Assembly: GCA_958450325.1 (NCBI GenBank)
Contig: OY288248.1
Span: forward strand, 2,852,001 to 2,916,000
Direction of reading: 5' to 3'
Length of the DNA stretch: 64,000 nt
Source: Agrostemma githago
Taxonomy: Eukaryota; Streptophyta; Magnoliopsida; Caryophyllales; Caryophyllaceae
This document shows, one piece after another, positions 33,401-43,855 of this stretch. Made by a program: the position numbers and the translations under genes. Position 1 is the stretch's first letter, and every line of letters begins with the position of its first letter. Below the pieces are notes generated by a model. It was not told where the DNA came from and did no database searches. It was given only the letters and a program-made list of their open reading frames with translations.

Positions 33401-36355
33401 ACTTTCTATTCTAACTGGTGGATCGAATAAGAAAATATTCAGATTTGACAGAGTTTACACACCAAAGGATGACCAGGGTACACTGCATAGATCTGACTTT
33501 CTATCCAAGGCTCATTGCATTTGCTATCTGTTAAGGTTTTGAGTCGGCATGTTTCTTTAAATCTGCAGGTGATGTCTTTGTGGATGCTTCTCCAATGGCA
33601 ACTTCGGTGTTAGATGGCTATAATGTCTGCATATTTGCTTATGGCCAAACTGGAACTGGTAAAACTTTTACGATGGAGGGTACAGAGCAGAACCGAGGTG
33701 TAAATTATAGAACTCTTGAACAACTGTTCCAAATTGCCAGGGAAAGGAGCGATACCTTTACATATGACATATCAGTTAGCGTTCTTGAAGTCTACAATGA
33801 GCAGATAAGGGATTTATTGGATACTTCAACCGCTCCCAAAAAGTAATGATTTTTCTCTTTTAAACCATTTTTGTTTCATTGCATCATAATCTAGAGTCAG
33901 TGAGTAGTGAGCCATTTTTCATTGAAGTTGTGATGCATGCTGTAAGTTTCTGTCGTGTTCTTCCATGCCTCATCTCTTTTTTTTTTGGGTATCAGGTTAG
34001 AGATAAAGCAGGCATCTGAAGGGTCACACCATGTTCCAGGAATAGTCGAAGCCAAAGTCGGGGATACAAAACAAGTGTGGGAAGTACTACGGATTGGGAG
34101 TAACGCGCGGGCTGTAGGGTCTAATAATGTTAATGAACACAGCAGTCGTTCCCACTGGTTGGTGACAAATTGTAATTTGAGCATCAGTAACGGTTGGCAT
34201 CCCCTTTTTGGGTTATACCTAATATTCTCGATCTTTGCTGTTGTTTTACAGCATGCTTTGTGTGATGGTTAAAGCAAAGCACTTGATTAACGGAGAATGT
34301 ACGAAAAGCAAGCTTTGGCTCGTGGATTTGGCTGGCAGTGAGAGGCTTGCGAAGACTGATGTTCAGGGTGAGAGGCTGAAGGAAGCTCAGAATATCAATA
34401 AATCATTATCGGCATTAGGAGATGTTATATCTGCTCTGGCAAATAAAAGCAGTCACATTCCCTATAGGTTCGTCTGCTTTTGTCGTCTTTTGTCACTCTG
34501 ATTTGCCTCGGGGTGGGATGCGACACATCTGACACCATTTTAGATCAAAAACATGAAACTGGAGTCCGACACATCGTTGAATATCATACAAGTGGACCTA
34601 ATATTTGATTTTTCTTGAACATTTTGTTTTCAGAAACTCGAAGTTGACACATTTACTGCAGGATTCATTAGGTAATTTTTTTTATGTAGATTCGTCTTAT
34701 TATCCTGAAAAGTTAAAATGAATATTTTTTGCTCGACAGTTTTGAGGCACGCGTTTTCAAACCTCTAATATTTTGCAGGAGGGAATTCAAAGACACTAAT
34801 GTTTGTACAAATTAGTCCATCGGAGCATGACTTGGGTGAGACTGTAAGTTCACTGAATTTTGCAAGTCGGGTCCGAGGTGTTGAGCTGGCCCCAGCTAAA
34901 CGACAGATCGATACAAGTGAACTTCAGAAGACGAAGGCAATGGTGATTTCTAGTTTCTTTTATGCTTTCATGATCTTTGACAAAGCAAGGCTGTACTTAG
35001 AATGAGACAAGATCGTCTTTTACAGAGTTAATGAGTTTGTATGACCTCTAAGATCGTCTTATATAAGTTTCTGTGATTGTCTTCAACACTTCAGCTTGAC
35101 AAAGCAAGGCTGGAATCAAAATTAAAAGACGAATCCATTAAAAAGCTTGAAGAAAGCCTTCAGAATATCGAAAGTAAGGCTAGAAACAAAGATCAGACCT
35201 ACAAGAGTCAGCAGGAAAAGATACGGGACTTTGAAGAAGAACTTGCCGAGCTTCAGGACAGATTGAAGGGGAGGGAAGAAACCTGCAGTAGCTTGCAGTA
35301 TAAGGTTTTGATTTACATCCATTTAGTGTTTATATACTCTTTGTCGAGACTTTCTACTACTGTCTGTATTTTGAAACGCTTCCCCTCCGTTGGTTCTTCA
35401 GATCAAAGACCTAGAGCTCAAGCTTCGAGATCAGCAACAGAATGACTCTGCAACTCTCCAACAGGTACTCCAAACCGTAAATTTCCAATGTGTTCTAACT
35501 TCTAAGCATGATGCCCCTATGAAATTACGATATTGATACATAATTTTGAACTTAAACGCAGGTTCGTGAACTTGAGAGGAAGTTAAAAGCGCAAGCTCAA
35601 GAATCGGAATCTCATTCATTGACACTTAAGCAAAAGGTTAGTCGTGAATGCTTGGAATTTTTTACAGCATTAATGGGTCAGTAAAAAAAAAAGGATCCCC
35701 TGACTACCCTTTTCTCCGATTCGCTTGCAGATCAAAGAACTTGAGGAAAAATTGGCACACGAACGCAACGCTGAGTTTTCCTTGATGCACCAAAAGGTCT
35801 GATACAACATTCCCGACTCCTCATTTCTGTGTCATGCAAGAAAGTCGATAGTTTTACAGTTATATTTTAATTTGACAGGTGAAAGAGCTGGAGGAGAAGT
35901 TGAAAGAGAAAGAGAATGAGTTAGAGCAACATAACAGGATGAGACATGAAGTGGCAAGAGCCACTCCAATTGCAGTAGCAGCGAACCCCTGCGTGGTTAA
36001 TGATGAGGATGAAACGATGACTGAAGTTGACCCGTTAATCTTAAGAAGCTGCAATTCGTCCAACCGGATGAGCCATGGATCTGCTGCATCGAAGAGAGGA
36101 GACCACGTGATTGTTGAGACAAGGAGGAAACGAGAGTTTAGAAGTGGTGAGACGGAGAACCAAATGCCTCCACCGGCTCCATTGCCTGATAAGAAGATAC
36201 GGAAGTCTGACCCGGCTAGACCGTTCCCTCGAGTCAGTAGGACCCTGAGACCCGTGACTGCCGCCCCTCCCACTCAAAAGCCGGTTGCTCACACAAGATT
36301 AGGTACTACTAGTAATAATAAAGAGAGGGATGCTAGGAAAAGAACATGGTGTTGA
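30469..36355 (+). CDS. Kinesin-14 with malectin-like domain (KIN-14Q/R type)
   Basis: Nineteen exons: 30469-30727, 31348-31646, 31736-31907, 32026-32096, 32179-32362, 32642-32751, 32864-32963, 33045-33131, 33301-33477, 33569-33842, 33996-34157, 34252-34467, 34634-34671, 34779-34942, 35095-35304, 35402-35464, 35562-35636, 35731-35796, 35879-36355. Phases agree and give 1067 residues. Introns 2 and 8 are GC-AG. Residues 87-243 are a malectin-like domain (VNAG...DLHFAEI), then a coiled coil with CNHC, then the motor from 428: FCRCRPL, P-loop GQTGTGKT 512-519, switch I NEHSSRSH 624-631, switch II DLAGSE 657-662. The motor follows the neck, as in minus-end-directed kinesin-14. A heptad-rich tail (772-930) and a basic C terminus (RKRTW end) follow. 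The exon 4 donor was chosen at 32096; the alternative would leave a 52-bp intron. Plant KIN-14Q/R are likely spindle or cortical microtubule motors. Confidence 0.93.
30921..31068. mobile_element. Mutator-like MITE (GTGACGG family), degenerate
   Basis: CAGATTCTTGTTTGTAACGAG at the left and ATCCGTCATAAGGG at the right with GACGGGTCAAATAATAT inside. It lies in intron 1 of the kinesin gene. Confidence 0.6.
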
Positions 36356-37041
36356 ACACTTCAATGAATGTACTGAAAGGAATTGTGTGTGCTGTTGTTG
36401 TTTATGAATCAATGTATAAACAAGTAACACTACAGTTTCAAAATCATAGTTATTGTGGATTTTATTCCGGTCTTTTAATATCTATATCGATGTTTCTAAC
36501 TCAAGATTTTCATTGCTCTTCCTTCGCGAGGCCTGCTTCTTGATAGGTTCTGCTGCCCTTTGCCATTGCCAACCCATTTAGTCTCAAGTCTCAACCCCAA
36601 CCCGTATTAGAGCTATTGGAGCTCGATCATTTGGATACAATGTTAAATTATACTAAACTAATTCAATTTTGAGTATCAAAAAAAATGTTTTCTACCGCAT
36701 CTATCCCACGTATTTGTATTTTTTATTTTTCCTTTGTAAATGATATTTTAATCAAATAAAAATGAATGATTGGCATAGAAGGTAAATATTACGAGTACTA
36801 ACTTTTTTTTTTTAATATAATTAAATTTATTAACCCGTACAACACATCACAACATACTTTTTACTCCGTACCTTATGTTAGCCGACAGAGTATATAATGA
36901 GTAATTAATTAATTAATTAATGGTATATCAAATTAGATTTTCTTTTCCCAATTTTTTTCTTTGGTTTAGCAAATGTGAGTACTATTCACATATACGGCGG
37001 GTCCACCCCTTCTAGTGATGGTTACAAACTTAGAATCAATG

Positions 37042-37205
37042 CTTCTTTGTTGTGACGAATATATGGATCTTAAAGTTATAACGTGCCAAGTATTATGAAA
37101 AAGACAAAAATAGATCATCTTGAAACTAACAAAACATTAGTCTCATCTACACATACGATATGATAACAACCCGTTATAAATTTATGACGAATATAATTTG
37201 TGTTA
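37042..37205. mobile_element. Degenerate Mutator-like MITE
   Basis: TTCTTTGTTGTGACGAATAT at the left and TTATGACGAATATAATTTGTGTT at the right, with AAGTATTATGAAAAAGAC inside, match the 5560-5742 family loosely. Confidence 0.55.
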
Positions 37206-38074
37206 AGTTTCGATGTATGAAAACCTTACCTAATAAGGTGGATATTTAAGGATTGAAACATGATACTAATGGTAACTTCCTAAACTAATTAATTGTCATG
37301 TGCATCTCGATTTGGGTAGAGACTTATGGAATGAATGATGGACGGTTTCGACAATGACATGACATGCACCTTCATCACTCTAAAGTCTAACCCATCTCTT
37401 TATGACTCTATCTATATGTACTCCATGGCAGGCAGCAGTAAGGGTCGAGTTTAGTGGTTAAAATTTGTGATCATCATCTTAAGAATCTCAAGATTAAGTC
37501 CTACAAGAACTGGGATCAATTGTATGACTTGAAGTTATACATTGACTAAGGGTGGTTGTGGTTTGCAGACTTGAAGTCATGTAATTTTTTTTTTCGAATG
37601 GTCAGTACATCTCCTTTTCACTAAGAGATTAACTCTCTAACCAAATTTTCCCTCCAAAACTCTATCTTTACAATTAAGGAAACATTAATAAAAGCAACAT
37701 ATAACACTAACAATTAATTTCCTATATTATGAAACTCATATCAATAAAACTATTTAGGATAAAAAAAAAAAAAAAAAAAAAAAACATAACCAAAAATATT
37801 CACAAGTTTTAATACATTCTTTTTTTATCAACTTTGATTAAAAGAGTCAATTAATTATACTAAATATAAATGTCATTTTTTAATTTCAACTTAAAAAATG
37901 TCATTTTTTAAAGTATTCATTTATTAATAATATTAATAACATAATCTAAGATTCAACACAAAAAAATTAAATTGATAAAATTACTTTAATTTTATACTCC
38001 GTACTTATTTATATATATTCTTTACAAAATCATGCAATTGCATGGGTCTATACTAATTAAGATTATCAAATTTT

Positions 38075-38174
38075 TAGAATTTTTAATAACACGTAAATAA
38101 AGATAAACGAAATGAAATATATCTCGATAAGTGTGAAAAAGCAAACGTAAAGAATTCATTGGGACGGAGGGAGT
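38075..38174. mobile_element. 5'-truncated Stowaway MITE
   Basis: CAAACGTAAAGAATTCATTG followed by GGACGGAGGGAGTA is a right end matching 22793-23054; no left end is present. Confidence 0.75.
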
Positions 38175-38179
38175 ATAGA

Positions 38180-38256
38180 GAAAGAGAATTTGAATCTGGG
38201 AGCTATTGTCCCAGAATACCTAGTCTTAACTACTAGATTAAGACATTTTCGATATA
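38180..38256 (-). mobile_element. SINE fragment
   Basis: Read on the minus strand, ATGTCTTAATCTAGTAGTTAAG and GGTTC-like ATTCAAATTC blocks match the SINE heads at 12090 and 49353. The tail is missing and it directly follows the truncated Stowaway. Confidence 0.6.
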
Positions 38257-39560
38257 GAGTATTATTCCATTAAAGTGTAGAAAAAACGTGAGTCGTCCAT
38301 TCTAACCTAGCATCACGTTGTTCATGCCCCTTAGGCCTATAATTAGCTGAGCTTTTTCCCGCAAAGTCATAGCCCACAGGATTCGTAAGTTCTAACAACA
38401 CGCAAAAACATTAATTTCATTACTCTAGCTAGTGAGTACTGTATAAAGTAGTAACTGTACAATTTTACCTAAATCAATTATTTACGCCTCATGAGGAGTT
38501 AAATGAAATACGTGACCTTTGTAATAAAGATTCTCGAAATAATTTGGGAAATGATTGAAATAAAATTTGTGTAACTTATAAATTAAAGTAAAATTAATAC
38601 TAATTTGATAAAGTTGTATAGCCAAAGTTTCTAGTTTTGCAAAAAAATATTCTATTAAAGTTTACGATTTGAAAAAGGACCTCAATTTCGCTAGCTGAAT
38701 TGATAAAAAAAAAAAGATTTGGTTTATTTAATTTGTTGAGAGCATAAATCCTTTAATCTATTTTTTTTAGTTTTCATTTTTTGTCATAGTCATTTGTTTA
38801 CCTAGTAAATCGATTTACACTTAAAAACATAAGCTCTTTTTCCTAAAGTTTTCTCTTCCGTCTTAATTAAAGAAAATTCAGTAAGAAACAAAATTACTCC
38901 ATATAGTAGTTAATAATTAACGGTAATGTTAAATACAGCCTTTAGGGTTGTACTTAAGCATTAAATATCTTCTGTATTTGGCATAAAGGTAGAAATTTAA
39001 GAATAAATTACATATACATCGATACAATTAATACAAGCATTAACATTTTGTTTCCTCTTTTAGTTTCTTACATACAACCTCGAGGGTTATATTTATCATC
39101 TTCCATAATCTAATTCATTTTAATTAAATAGTGGTGCCTACAGACACAGTAATATATGCATTGAAAGTCTGACAATAATAACTAGTAGTAAAATCTCTTC
39201 ATATACGATTATTATGAGTTATCATAATGTAAGGCTACAACATTCATTGTACCTAGTTATTACCTCCTATATTTATACCGAACTAGTTGAAAAAAAAAAA
39301 AAAAAAAACGTCAAGTCGTTACTGCAGTGGTATGTACAGTAGTATACCGCGCGCGTTGTACGTAGAGTAGAATGATGGAAATATGGAATGATCTGATCAT
39401 ATATATTGTCGGTCTACTCTATTCTCAACTGTGTGTGTTTCTAGGACCAAGTGGTTCACACAGTTGAATACCGACTATATTACTGTATGTCTTTGCCTCC
39501 ATTTCCTATTTTCCTCCCCCTTCCTTCTATGCATTTATATAAGTTTGTTTTTTTATACTG

Positions 39561-39791
39561 TAATCCCTCCTTCCCACAATGATGTTCCCATTTATAAATG
39601 ATACAAGGAATAAGAAATGGGTAATGAAAGGTGGTAAATTGTTTGGTGGGGTTCAAGATGTCAAATCACAAAAAGTAGCCAATAGTAAGAGAGTATAATG
39701 TATGAATAAGGAAAGTTTTGAAGTGGGAAAATCTTAGTGGAGTTTAATTTTCTTTTAAGAAAAATGGGAAAATTTTAGTGGTGAGGGAGTA
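39561..39791. mobile_element. Stowaway-type MITE
   Basis: TAATCCCTCCTTCCCACAATGA at the left faces a right end TTAGTGGTGAGGGAGTA. An inner GGGAAAATCTTAGTGG block also occurs twice. Confidence 0.7.
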
Positions 39792-40098
39792 CTATTTATA
39801 AATGGAGAAAATCTTCAATATACTCCGTAATTTTTAATATACAAAATTAAGTTAAATTATAGTTAAAATGTTGAGTTGCACGAAAATTAAATTTTAAAAT
39901 GACAATAAGGGCATGATGTGCATGAATACCAAATTGAAGGGCACTATGTGACTAACTATCTATGTGCACAAACTTAAAAAGTAGGATACCACATGTAAAA
40001 TGACAAAGTTCAAGGATACCACGTGAATTTTACAGTGAAAAAAAGTACTCATTATTATTGAAGTTGATATATAGGTCCATATGACTACTCGAGTCATA

Positions 40099-40316
40099 TA
40101 CTCCCTCTGAGTTTCTATTATTGTCTCAAAAGTTTTAGGGTGAAAAATAAGAAAGGGGAAATGAGTGGCTAAAGAAAAAAAAAGGAGGAAGAGAGAGAAT
40201 GAGAGAGTAATTGTGAACCACATATTGATGGCTAAAAACTTAAAAAGAAAGTAGGACAAAAATCAAACTCAGGCCAAAAAAAAAAGTGGGACAATAATAG
40301 AAACTCGGAGGGAGTA
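40099..40316. mobile_element. Stowaway-type MITE
   Basis: TACTCCCTCTGAGTTTCTATTA pairs with TAATAGAAACTCGGAGGGAGTA; the inner TTGTCTCAAAAG/AAAAGTGGGACAA also pairs loosely. TA ends intact. Confidence 0.88.
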
Positions 40317-40423
40317 TATACTTTACACTTGCTAAATTCAATTTGCTCATATTTTGAGTAACATACAGAGTACTACTTTCGAAGAATTAGTTTATATTGC
40401 ATGCAAGTGAAGAATTAAATTTT

Positions 40424-40596
40424 TTAACGTGTGCCCAGTAGACACATGTTAATAAATTAAATAAAACAAGATTAAAATGGACATTGTCTAAGTATGGTAA
40501 TATAAATAAATCTTAATATTTCCATTTCTAATGATAATATTTTTGTAAAACTTACTTTATTTAGCTTATTAACGTGTACCCAATAGACACACGTTA
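40424..40596. repeat. Pair of TTAACGTGTGCCC palindromes
   Basis: TTAACGTGTGCCCAGTAGACACATGTTAA-like sequence at 40424-40452 is repeated with changes at 40569-40596. Each copy is itself palindromic, so the stretch between may be a small element with hairpin ends. Confidence 0.55.
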
Positions 40597-41398
40597 AAAA
40601 AACAGTATATAATAACTCAATAAACAAAGACTGCTGATACCGTACCGGTCATGGCTCATTCCTCAAGACCTAGAAATTATAAGTACAAAACTCTAAATAA
40701 ACGTTTTAGGTCACTCAAACAAACAACTAACCCTAGCTAGCTAACTTTAGAATATCATCCACAATTAATAATAATAACAAACAAAATAATTCTTAAACCT
40801 TCTCATCATTATCAACATTAAATACTCCGTAATAAAATAACTCGATATTTTTAATATTTTAGACGTTCAGATGTTATAAAAAAATAAAAATAAAACTAAA
40901 ACTAAAATATTGGTACGAGAAAAAATATTCACAAATGAATTGAGCATGCGAGCAAGAATTTGTGAAAAAACTTACCGTATTGATATGTCTTTATTTATCC
41001 ACTTAATTTTTATTTAACTCATCACAAATTTATGACAGATTAACCAAAATACGGAGTATTTTATATATATAAAGATTTATAACGGATGGAATGAAGGTTT
41101 TAGGCAAAAGCTTTTACCTTTTTCTTTACTTACAACATTACATTACATTACATGCATCTAGCAGTACTATTTAAACGGCCACATTATATTAAAATTAATG
41201 CTGGGGTAACTAACTTAAGTTTTTTTGTACGTTAATTAATTAATTAATTAAACAACCTTCTAATAATTAACTTGTTAATTAATCTCCATAACATAACAAT
41301 TAACAAGTAAACAACCAGCATCTTCATTAAGGAAAATGGGTTAGCGTCACTAGATGGTACCCAAACTCGACTGTCACCCCCTCACATGCATCCCTTCA

Positions 41399-42085
41399 CT
41401 ACTGTAACCCATGAAGTAAATCACCCCAATTAACTCCTCCTCCTCCTCCTCCATGCAAATCATCATTAATCACTTCCAAATTACTAAACAAATCACCCTT
41501 CTTGTTATTATTAATATTAATATTAATATTATTGTCTTGATCATAAAGCAAGCCCAACCTTTGAGCCTGCACCTTCCAATGCATCTCCCCCTGGTCATTC
41601 ATCGACGACATTATTATCTGATTGTCGTTGTAATTGGGGCTGGTTAAGTCGAGCCCCAAGTAGGCCCCGCCACCAGCGGGAGTGGGAGTGGGAGTAGAAC
41701 ACCCAGTGACAAACTGGGTGAAGACTCCCGCGGTGGCGGGGTGCAGCCCGCCCAGGGGAAACACCAGACCCGGGTTTGGTGCTGGGAGGAGGAACCCGGG
41801 TTTGGGATGAGGTTTGAGACGGCTGGACCTGGCGGGTTTGCGACAGCCTCCACCAATGGGGACGCTGCGCAGCGCCCCGCCTTTGGTCCAGTAACGACGA
41901 CACGTCTTGCAGAAGTGGCGGGGTTGGGTTAGGCTGTAGTTGTTGTAGTAGCAGAATTTGGTGTTTGGGGAGTCGCATCTTGGGCATTTTTGGGGTGGTT
42001 CTTGTGGTGGTGGTGGTTTTGGGGAGGTGGTTTTGGGGGGTGTAGAGTGGTTTTGAGGTGGGGGTGGGAGGTTTTCCGGTGACAT
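41399..42085 (-). CDS. Dof zinc-finger transcription factor
   Basis: Intronless frame of 228 residues. A proline-rich start is followed by the Dof finger at residues 34-83: CPRCDSPNTKFCYYNNY, then QPRHFCKTCRRYWTKGGALR and the basic tail VPIGGGCRK. The C-x2-C-x21-C-x2-C spacing and the Trp-Thr-Lys-Gly-Gly signature are intact. Dof proteins bind AAAG sites in plant promoters. The C-terminal part is low-complexity with an asparagine/isoleucine stretch encoded by an AATATT repeat at about 41505-41535 and ends GGVNWGDLLHGLQ. The first ATG was used; the TATA box at 42196-42205 supports this. The subgroup is not assigned. Confidence 0.95.
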   Translation of the reverse strand: MSPENLPPPPQNHSTPPKTTSPKPPPPQEPPQKCPRCDSPNTKFCYYNNYSLTQPRHFCKTCRRYWTKGGALRSVPIGGGCRKPARSSRLKPHPKPGFLLPAPNPGLVFPLGGLHPATAGVFTQFVTGCSTPTPTPAGGGAYLGLDLTSPNYNDNQIIMSSMNDQGEMHWKVQAQRLGLLYDQDNNINININNNKKGDLFSNLEVINDDLHGGGGGGVNWGDLLHGLQ

Positions 42086-42195
42086 CTTTTTGGGTGGGTT
42101 GGCGTTACGGTCAAAAGGGAGGGAGGGAATGAAGAGGGTATGTAATTGGTTTGTTTACTTGAATTTGTGGGCTAAAAATAAAGTTGGGTTTATAG

Positions 42196-42205
42196 TTTAT
42201 ATATA
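42196..42205 (-). promoter_or_regulatory. TATA box of the Dof gene
   Basis: TATATATAAA on the minus strand lies about 110 bases upstream of the Dof start codon. Confidence 0.6.
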
Positions 42206-42680
42206 GGAAAGGGATATTATTGTGATTTGTGACTATTGTCACACGTAGAATTTCTGTTGTTGGTGGTATCAAATTATTATTTCAAAACTAGCGTAAATCT
42301 CGTGTGTAACTTCATTTTTTATTTGTATGGAATGTTTGTATGTAACCATGAGTAGTTCGATTATACAAGCAAACAGTTCTAATCTCTCTATTTATAAGTG
42401 TATAATTAGTTTTATGATTTTGAGTGTTATCATAAAACTTTTCGAGTTTTGTTGTAAATTTTATAAACTTTGATGAAAAGATGTCGAGCTAAATAAAATA
42501 AATGTTTAAGTTTAAAAAGTTACAGCTCAACTCACAAACTTGTAAATAAAAGCTTAGTAATACACAAAAATTCGAGAATATTGAGATGATTGTACATTCA
42601 ACTGGTGATAAATACTATTTTCCTGTATATATGGAGAGAGTCGTATGATTTATGGAGTATTTTTTTTTTATTAAGATAAA

Positions 42681-42900
42681 TAATCTTTCCGTTCCGATCA
42701 ATTGTTATTCTTTGATTTAGGCAAGAAAGACACGGGAAAGAGGTAGAGGCCAATTCAATTAAAAGATGACAAGTGGATTGAATTGCCTTTGAAGCATCAA
42801 ATTGTTTATCTAATAATGAAATTCTAAAATACAAAGGATAATAATTGATTAAGACATCCAAAATTGATAGAAAAGAACAATATATAATCGGGACGGAGTA
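42681..42900. mobile_element. Stowaway-like MITE
   Basis: TAATCTTTCCGTTCCGATCA at the left and ATATATAATCGGGACGGAGTA at the right; the inner ATTGTTATTCTTTG pairs with CAAAGGATAATAATTG. Confidence 0.75.
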
Positions 42901-43431
42901 TTATATTTGATGTTTTATTTATGAGAAATATGACGTCTTGTTAATCTAAAATCCATATTAATTCCGTCAAAAAATCAGGATTCTTCTAATGTATACCTTT
43001 ATGTTTTTACATTTTCTCAAATATGCCCCTCATTTTTTGTTTTTTACTGCATGCCTCAAACATCAACTTACTATTTTGCCCTTATTTAGTCATTTAATAA
43101 GGCTCACCATGGGTGATAATGAGGCAAGACAGCTTGTGGCCAACTCGATCTCGGCTCAACAACTTAAAGAGTCAAACTGAGTAACCATTGACTCAACTCG
43201 AAAAATTCACGAGCCGTTTGAAATTAAATTGTTTGGAAACCAAACAATCAAGTACTCGTAATTCTTTGTGGTTTGATCATAACCGGTCAAGGCAAGCTAG
43301 CAAAGTTGACCGGTCATGGTCGGCTTCGGCTTCTACATACCCTTGCAAAGAGATCTAACATTGCCATGATATGTCTACATCGCAACACATATCAACATCA
43401 TTTATCTACTCTAAGGTTACTTTAACAAAAA

Positions 43432-43687
43432 TACTACTCCGTTCAAGTCCAAGCTTCCATTTTCTCTTTTCGAGACTATTCACAATTAAGGAGAATTTTC
43501 GATATTCACGACAATCTATTAGAGAAAATATATTCATGTTAGATCTTGTTTGATTCGAAAAGTACATTATTAATAACCAATTTTCATAATTTTTACTAAT
43601 ATGTTACGAAAGATATTAACAATGCAAAATGCACGTTGGCAAACGTGAAAAAGCAAAAAGGAAGCTTGGACTTGAACGGAGGGAGTA
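43432..43687. mobile_element. Stowaway-type MITE
   Basis: TACTACTCCGTTCAAGTCCAAGCTTCC pairs with GGAAGCTTGGACTTGAACGGAGGGAGTA (long arms, about 26 of 28 matching). Confidence 0.88.
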
Positions 43688-43855
43688 CGTAATATTCAAA
43701 AAAAAATATTTTATTTCAATTTCAATCAGATTCATCTCGATCATCAGATCACTTTAACTTAAATAGATAGAAAACTTGTATATAAAGCATAAAACGAAGA
43801 ATCCACGTCGAAATTGTTTTAAAGATGCGAACGATAAATAGACAAACTTGCATTG

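Larger units (their letters stand above)
36356..41398. other. Gene-poor AT-rich region
   Basis: No gene recognised over 5 kb. Long A and T runs occur (for example 37750-37784). MITEs and a SINE fragment are listed separately; TACTCCGTA copies lie at 36862, 37995, 39821, 40823 and 41050. The distal part should hold the 3' end of the leftward Dof gene (below 41399) and the first part the 3' UTR of the kinesin gene. Confidence 0.55.
42206..43855. other. Intergenic region between the Dof and CAD1 genes
   Basis: Holds a Stowaway-like MITE at 42681-42900 and one at 43432-43687. No other gene recognised. Confidence 0.5.

Noticed and set aside
41595..41987. Overlapping frames on both strands of the Dof gene (for example minus 41595-41987)
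   Set aside because: They are alternative-frame shadows of the GC-rich Dof coding sequence; only the 41399-42085 frame carries the zinc finger.
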